Source: Larix kaempferi (Eukaryota > Streptophyta > Pinopsida > Pinales > Pinaceae). Taken from it: DNA of 64,000 nucleotides. Location of the stretch: assembly GCA_027924585.1 (NCBI GenBank), contig BSBM01000440.1:10782001-10846000 (forward strand), read 5' to 3'. A program made the position numbers and the translations under genes. Under the pieces are notes generated by a model. The model had not been told where the DNA came from and made no database searches. It saw only the letters and a program-made list of their open reading frames with translations. Below are positions 57,297-64,000 of this stretch, piece after piece. Positions within the stretch are counted from its first letter, which is position 1; every line of letters starts with the position of its first letter.

Positions 57297-59265
57297 TTAA
57301 TACAAGAAGAATAATTTCATAAGCCTTACATTTACAACATCTTCTATCAAATCACCATCCAATTCATTTAGCTTGTATGTATTGTTCTCCAGTAATTCTG
57401 CAATGACATAGGGCCCTATCCATATATTTTCAAATTTTTCATGTTTTCCCTTATCTTCTGTTCTTGCATTCCATTTCAAGACCAAATCCCCTAGTTGGAG
57501 ATATCTTTCTAAATCTCTTATGTCGAAGGTATTTTTTATCCTCCTCTGGTGTTCCCGTAACTTGATGTTAACTTTCTCTCACTCTTGTTGTAATTCAATC
57601 AACTCATACACCCTTTTCACCATGTTATTTGGTTCCTTTGTCTCATGCTAAATTAGCTTTAATACAAGTAATCCCAGTTGGATAGGCAAAATTGCTTCTT
57701 TGCCATACAACAATTGAAAAGGAGATGTACCAATTGACCTTTTGACGCTTAATCTGTAAGCCCATAAGGAATACATGAGATTAGCATCCCATGTTTTTTT
57801 ATTCTCTGTCAACATTTTCTTAATGATCCTGAGTAGGATTTTGTTGGATGATTCAGCTAAACCATTTCCTTGGGGGTAATATGCAGTAGAGTTACCAAGA
57901 TAAAAATTATATTTTTAACAAAATTCAACCATTCTGATAGATATAAAAGCTGGAGCATTATCATTTATAATATTTCTATGGAACTCAAACCTTTACATAA
58001 TATTTTCCTCTAATAATTTCATGATCACCTTCACATTTTCCAATCTAGTGGGGATAGATGCTACCCATTTTGTGAAATAATCAGTAGCATCTAAGATCTA
58101 TTTTTGTTGGCTAATGGAGTTAGGATTTATTTCTCCAATGAATTTTAAACCCCATTGTTGAAAAGGTGTTGAAGTCATGATAGGTCTTAGAGGAAAAGGT
58201 TTTAGCTTCTGTTTACTTGCAAAAATTTGGCATTCAATGCAGGCCCTTACAATATGATTGGCATCAACAAATATTTTTGGCCAATAATACCCATAACTCA
58301 ACACTTTATAAGTTGTAGTTCTCCATGCATGGTGGCCTCCACAAATACCTTTATGAAGCTCTGTGATTATTCCTTCTGTTTCATCCTCAACCCCACAATT
58401 TAGTAGTATCCCTTAAGGATTTTTCCAGTAGAGGTATTCATCTAATATGCAATACTTAGCTTCTTGTAATTTTAGATACCTAACTTGTGATTTAGATAAG
58501 TAGTTTGGGCATTCCATATTTACCAAATAGTAGACAATGTTTCCATGCCAGTCAGATTCTTCAAATTTTGGGTTCACCTTCATTGTATGATCTTGGGAAT
58601 CCTGGATACTTTTCATCTTTTCTTCTGATGTTAGTTATGTAATCAGATTCAGGTCCAAAGATTCACAGTTTGATTCAGCCAACAACTTAGCCAATCCTTT
58701 TCCCTTCACCATCTTGGTGGGTTTAATCTTTAAGTCAGACTCCTGTATTTTTGTAATCCATTTTCCTCTCTTTCCTTCACTATCAGTTTGACACCGAATA
58801 TCCTTTGTTGTACTTTGTGGTACATACGTAATTATTTTAGAATGAAAAACATAACATATGAAATATTTTAGGGCTTTGACCATGGTATATGCTTGTTTCT
58901 CCATAAGGTTATACTTCAATTCAGCATCTCTGAGACCTTTTCTAAAAAATGCTATGGGTTGTTTATGACCATCTTGATTTTTTTTATAAAATTACAACTG
59001 CAATTGTGTGGGAAGAAGCAAAAGAAAATATAAAAAATGGCTTGGTATAATCAGGACTGATTAGTACTAGTTTTTCTCCAATGGCATTTTCAATCTCTCA
59101 AATGCTTCTTTTGATTCTTTGTTCCACTTCACCGCATTGCCTGTTTTAAGCATGTTGGTAATGGTTTTTATCAATTCTTCCAAATTAGGAATGAATCTCC
59201 TCAAGAAATTTATTCTTCCCATGAATGACTGCACTTCTTTTTTATTTGTAGTGTTAAACTTTGGT
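57297..59265 (-). mobile_element. Gypsy-3: truncated Ty3/gypsy remnant, minus strand
   Basis: Contains, from high to low coordinates, the RT thumb ('MGRINFLRRFIPNLEEL', ~59200), RNase H ('KYNLMEKQAYTMVKALKYF', 58919), integrase zinc region ('GYYWPKIFVDANHIVRACIEC', ~58290), the first core strand ('QQWGLKFIGEINP'; Lys for the catalytic Asp), and the integrase C-terminus ('GPYVIAELLENNTYKL', 57420). The RT thumb is cut at 59265 by the Copia-3 LTR. The rest of RT, protease and gag would lie beyond Copia-3 outside the window, or are lost. Confidence 0.82.
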
Positions 59266-61146
59266 TGTCACTGATGTCAATTGATGTCAAAGAGGATTCA
59301 GTAATCCTGTGCCAGTTTGAAGAAATATATGAAATCCACTTTGACGAAGTATATCAAATTGCATCAGGTTAAAGAAGTATATGAAAGATAGATTGAAGAA
59401 GTATATGGATGCCAGCATGAAGAAGTATATCCAGAAATGCATCTAGTATGAAGAAATATGGTATAGGTGCAAGTCTCAAGTCCACCTAGTCATACTACTT
59501 CAAAGGTATATGCCAAAGACATGGTTGGACAAGGTTCGGGAGTGCACAAGAATCTTGGAACAAGAAACAGTTGAACAAGGAAGCAAATCCTGAAAGCATG
59601 CAAGGATAAAAAATCGAAAGAATAATTCAAGTTGTTGGAGTGTACAAGTGTACCAAAAGGATGTAGCAGTTGGAGAAGTCAAGTGCACAAGTCCCACAAG
59701 TGATGGTACATCAAGGGTGAAAGACCACACCGCAAGGGCACAAGTCCCACTAGGAAAAGAACCAAGTATCCGCAAGACGCACAAAGAGATGACACCTCAA
59801 TGGAACAAAACATGACAAGTGGTGGAAACATGAACCATGAAGCAAAGAAGAAGGAAATCCACAACCAACTTTCGGACACACAATCCGCACAGGACAAGTA
59901 TAAATAAGAATCCAAGTTGGAGAATTTAACTAAGCTTGGAAGTCGGGAAAGCTTGGAGGCTTGTAAGCTCAACTATTGGAAGATACAGATTTCACAATTT
60001 TCTTATTTCGAGGCATCAAGGGCTCGTGGAACTAGAACATCATGATCTAGCAGAGAGACAAGTGTGCACAAGCAGAGGAATGGAAGAGATGATGGTGCGG
60101 AGAATGATGTAGCCTATCTGTGAAAATTACATGAAGACAAAAAATAAAAACTACTGAAGATGCGCAGGTGAGTGAGAACAGAATGACAGTATCGCAGACA
60201 TCACGCAGACAGTCACAGATGATTTAAGACAGATGCGCAAAGATTGACTTGAATTATATCTTGTAATGTTCGAAGTGAGGATGTTTATCTATGCGCTAAG
60301 ATAGAATTTCATCACAGTAATGGATGTGCATTATGATAAGGATGATTTGAGACAAGTTCGCTAAACATAAAGGATGAATCATAGATGATGCACATAAGGC
60401 CATAGATTATCTAAATACAGTTTCTATAAGACAGAATGGAAACATCATAGAAGGTGCACAGTTCCACCCAATATTGATGTGTGAAGTCAAAACAACAACT
60501 TAGCAGAAGATGCACAGAAATAGAATGACATATTTAACCAGAATGAAGACTGTGAAATATGATGAAGTAACACACAATTTATGAAGTGCGAATTCAATTG
60601 TAATGTTGTGAAGTGATAAGTTAAGTGTGAAGTCATGTGATGTATGCAATACATTGACAACAATATTACAGCATACAGAAGGTGCACAGAACATAATGAA
60701 CAATGGTTAATCTTAAGAGTGTGCAAATCATAATAATAGTAAAGCAATATCTTCTTCTTTCATATTAAGGAGACAGGACGGCGCAAGGAGCAAGGGGTTG
60801 AAGCCTCCTTCTAGGTTGAGTTGGTAAATCGAGGCGTTGGTGCTTACTTCAGGTTGGTGCCTATAAAACCAAGCGGTCGGTGCCTCCTTCCAGCTGGTGG
60901 TTGAGAACTTAGGAAGTTGGTGCTTCCTCGAATGTAATCTTTTATTATAAGAAATCATTTCATGGTCTTCTCTTGTTTGGGTTTCCACGTAAAAATTATG
61001 TGTGTTGTGCTCATGTGATGTTAAATGTTTTATTTATGGTGGATGCGTAATTAAATTTCAGATGAATCAGTTAAGAAGTTAAAAATTGTTCATAATTGCG
61101 CTAATACTTATTCACCCCCCCTCTTAGTATTAAATAGATTCCAACA
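59266..61146 (+). repeat. Copia-3 5' LTR, 1,881 bases
   Basis: TGTCACTGATGTCAATTG to GATTCCAACA. U3 carries six GAAGAA(G/A)TATATG-like repeats at 59318-59465. TATAAATA at 59899-59906. U5 has GGTTGGTGCCTCCTTC-like repeats at 60785-60935. No genuine coding content. Confidence 0.85.
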
Positions 61147-61148
61147 AT

Positions 61149-61160
61149 TGGTATCAAAGC
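61149..61160 (+). promoter_or_regulatory. Copia-3 primer-binding site, Met tRNA
   Basis: TGGTATCAAAGC two bases after the LTR end, one mismatch from the common TGGTATCAGAGC. Confidence 0.88.
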
Positions 61161-61211
61161 AGTTGTCTTCAGTAACAACTTAACATCTCGAAGATAGATA
61201 CATGCACATAT

Positions 61212-62045
61212 ATGGACAAGAAGGAAGGTTTCTCCACCAATAGAGCACCAAGATTTGATGGAACCAAATACACCTTCTGGAGGATTAGGATGAAAGTATA
61301 TTTGCAATCCCTTGGATATGATGTCTGGAAGTCCATTGTGGATGGTTATAATGTTCCAACAATCGCACCAACTGATCCAGCTGAGAAGAGACAGTATGAA
61401 TGAAATGCAAGAGCCTAAAATGCACTATTATTTGGGTTAATAGACACTTAATTTACTAAGGTAATGCATTGGGCATCAGCGAAATATGTATGGGAAAAAC
61501 TTAGAAATTTCTATGAAGGTGATGAGAAAGTAAAGAAATCAAAGTTGCAGAATTACTCTGGATTATATGAATCTTTGAAAATTAAATATGAAGAGAATAT
61601 TTCTTCTTACTTATTGCAAGTTGATGAGTTAGTAAATGCCATCAAGAGTCTTGAAGTTACACTAGAAAAAGAATCAATAGTGTAGAAGATACTAAGAACT
61701 CTACCTCCAAGATATGACATAAAAGTATTTGTGTTAGAAGATAGAGCCAATATTGCAGAACTGACAAAAGATGAGCTTTAAGCGATCTTGAATGTGTATT
61801 AAATGAGAACAGAGATAGAAGATCCCATCAGAAAAGAAGTTTCTTTCAAAGCTACTGGAAAATCTAATAATGAGGATGACAAAGGATCTTGTGATGAATC
61901 AGATGAGGAAGAATCAAATTTTGTGAGAAAGATGAAAAAGAGGACGTGGCAAGTATAAGAATAAATTCCCTTTCAAATGTTTCAGATGTGGAAGGATAGG
62001 CCACTTTGCTTTGAAGTGTCCATACAAGGAAGATGGATATAGTGA
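61212..62045 (+). pseudogene. Copia-3 gag
   Basis: Starts at ATG 61212 with 'RFDGTKYTFWRIRMKVYLQS', the copia gag (DUF4219/UBN2) opening. Continues with 'VWEKLRNFYEGDEKVKKSKL', 'YLLQVDELVNAIKSL' and 'LRTLPPRYDIKVFVLED', and ends with the zinc knuckle 'CFRCGRIGHFALKCP' (~61977-62021). Stops at 61401, ~61416, ~61449, 61683, ~61779 and ~61800 are single-base changes. A frameshift occurs near 61950. Confidence 0.82.
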
Positions 62046-63012
62046 CAGTGAGGAAGCAGCTAGTTCCCATGAACGAAGAATGGCACGCACTTAGGAAGGA
62101 ACTGAGAATAAGAAGAAAGTTCCAAATTAGAGGAAGAGTCTGTATACTGAGGAAGACAACAGTTTATTTGAAGGAAGTGATTGCGATGACAAGAAAAAAG
62201 AGGTATTATTCATGGCCTTTGTGGAGGATGAAAATAGTGAGGAAAAGAAAAATACTTGTTCACGTGTCAAGAAGAACACATCTATTGTGCAAAGTCAACC
62301 TGGAGCACTGAATAATTATTTCTTTAATGGATCCTTCAATACACCTCCAAACCCTGTCAGAAAAGTCAAATATGATAGTTAATCTGAAGAAGAAGAAACT
62401 ACAGAGGTTGATTGGAAAGGTGAACTAGTCAATGCCTTGGATGAATTGAATAATTCAAGAAGGAATAATAAACTCTTGCAAGACCAATTGACAAAATATG
62501 AAGAACATGTCAAGCATGCTAAGGTGTTTCTAGAATCTATTGAGAAACAAGTTAGTGAAAATGTAGTGAACTGCAAGAAACAACTGAACTGTGAAGTTGA
62601 AAACATTAAAATACTTGAAGAAGAGAAATTTGTATTGAATACTTCTTTGGAAGAGTTAGCGCAGAAAAATAAGATGCTGACAAGTCAGGTTGAATTGAAG
62701 GATAGAGATATCTCTCATTTAGAAGACAAGTCGACCGAGATAAAAGAAAAGAATTAGGTTCAAGAACACATCATGGATGATAATCCAAACTGTGCACATT
62801 TAGGAATTACGAAGGCTATCTAGAAGAATAAATTCAAAGGAAGCACATCTATTCTGAACAATATTATGAATGATAAAAGGTCACCAACACACAATACAAT
62901 ACTTGGTTATGAAAGAACATTTGGGAATTTTTGCGACAACGAACACCGTCCAAATCAAATGAATTCATTCAGGTATGATATTTCCTTCAGTGATTACAAC
63001 TCTTTTCATTAC
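62046..63012 (+). pseudogene. Copia-3 post-gag coiled-coil region
   Basis: After the zinc knuckle, and before any protease, a frame at 62437-62757 encodes Glu/Lys/Asn/Leu-rich text with heptad spacing ('LNNSRRNNKLLQDQLTKYEE', 'LEELAQKNKMLTSQVELKD'). A TAG follows, then more frame to 63010. Plant copia elements with such an insertion between gag and protease are known in the SIRE/Maximus group. That link is an inference here. The protease is not reached because of the insertion at 63013. Confidence 0.65.
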
Positions 63013-64000
63013 TGTCAGAACCCGAAATTTCTGAAAAATTTAAAATTTTTATTATAACAATAAATGTTAACTAATTTCGTTCCTGGTCCTGTTTAAATTC
63101 AGTAACTAATCATAATTTAGTTAACCAGGTTCTGTTTAATACGAATGTAATTTTTCTGATTATAAAAGTTGACTGTTTTCTTTCAATCTCCAAAGGGAGA
63201 GCTAGCCAAAGCTGACTGGCTTACTTAGCTTACGAGCTAATGCATAATTTGTCTTTTGATCGCAGGTACACCGGGGAAGTATGCATCACTGAATTTTAAT
63301 CTTTGTAAGTATCAAGCTCCTTTCCCTGCACTGTAAAAACTTAAAGAAGATCTATTTACTATTACTGGTTGTCGTGTAAGACAGTAAAGTTCTTTTCATG
63401 TAAATTTATAATTGAATAAAGACTGATAGTCTGCCTCGACATGATATCTCTTAACCCGGACAGTATCATCAGGTTTACAATGTATTACAAAGTTTCCGTC
63501 GTATCCATTGCGATATGAACATGACCTTATATTAATGATGTAACTATCACTGTAACAAGTTGTTTATATCATGTTTACTGTTTGCATATAGTGACGTTTG
63601 CGTTTATGTGATATAATGTCGACTATTACCGGTGATTACTGCTGTGTGCACGTGTTATTAGCATGAGTGGGAGTTGTGACGCCTCTAGCGATGTTCCATT
63701 ATATTCATCTATGTTTTCAAGATTCCAACGTCCGCTTAACGTTATTGTTTAACTTGTGCCATCTAACTCTGTCTTTGTTTAAATCTATGTTCATGGTATG
63801 GACTTGTAGATGAGTTTATATTTAGACCTCATGATAATGAATATTGTTATTTTCATTGTTGTTTAATTAACAATAGTATCGAGAGGATATCATGATAGGA
63901 TATAATAACAATGGTGTAACTCATCATAAGGTTATGGTAACATTTCAATGTTTAAGTTATATGGAGTATTCATTGAAACTTTGACTATAACATTGTTTTA
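63013..64000 (+). repeat. Start of another LTR element, runs off the window
   Basis: Begins TGTCAGAACCCGAAATTTCTG, abruptly ending the Copia-3 frame. Contains a TATAAAAG box (63160-63167), and AATAAA near 63415 as a possible polyadenylation signal. The last ~500 bases are AT-rich with no motif. Whether this is a solo LTR or a full element cannot be decided inside the window. Confidence 0.55.

Larger units (their letters stand above)
59266..63012 (+). mobile_element. Copia-3: Ty1/copia element inserted in Gypsy-3, 5' part only
   Basis: A long 5' LTR (59266-61146), primer-binding site and gag on the plus strand, then a coiled-coil region. It is interrupted at 63013 by another LTR. The LTR begins exactly inside the Gypsy-3 RT thumb. 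59261-59265 (TTGGT) should be one target-site copy. The other end lies outside the window. Confidence 0.85.

Overview
This is repeat-rich nuclear DNA of a land plant. The evidence is a mix of plant-type Ty1/copia and Ty3/gypsy elements primed by initiator-Met or Asp tRNA, a plant mobile domain (PMD) gene, plant-style short GT-AG introns, telobox plus TATA promoters, and AT-rich spacers. Nested, slowly decaying LTR elements and the lack of any intact gene suggest a very large genome. I lean towards a gymnosperm, but nothing here proves it. I found no intact protein-coding gene, tRNA or rRNA. Every recognisable coding region is broken, usually by stops rather than by frameshifts.

Layout. 1-4.5 kb: AT-rich spacer with a diverged ~250-bp tandem duplication and short GTGCAT repeats. 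4.6-6.05 kb (-): decayed PMD gene with a clean intron. 6.1-9.7 kb: no gene; a 148-bp tandem array, a 105-bp duplication and an orphan telobox/TATA promoter. 9.9-17.0 kb (-): a long unrecognised gene with a coiled-coil tail, split by Copia-1 (11785-16191). 17.7-19.9 kb (+): 5'-truncated chromovirus with chromodomain and 3' LTR. 20.8-22.8 kb: a 21-bp minisatellite followed by an internally deleted copy (copy A) of the large gene below. 22.9-25.8 kb: a non-coding LTR element with a repeated primer-binding site.

26.2-39.7 kb (-): the most unusual locus. A multi-exon pseudogene appears to encode, in order, an unknown N-terminal region, a ParB-like domain, a DNA-methyltransferase-like domain, and three successive HAD phosphatase domains of the NLI-interacting-factor/FCP1 type. 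Young Copia-2 (26565-33635, 650-bp LTRs ~98% identical) landed inside the last HAD exon. When it is mentally excised at the TAATA target duplication, the reading frame continues to a stop codon, and that C-terminus is also present in copy A.

39.9-47.1 kb (+): Gypsy-1 (Tat/Athila-like), one near-continuous gag-pol frame. 47.2-57 kb (-): Gypsy-2 with several zinc knuckles and an RG-rich tract, plus its 5' LTR. 57.3-64 kb: a three-level nest in which Gypsy-3 (-) is hit by Copia-3 (+), which is hit by another LTR element running off the window. The genes do not form an operon or pathway. The window is a stratified record of insertions, and its main interest is the ParB/methyltransferase/HAD gene and its deletion derivative.
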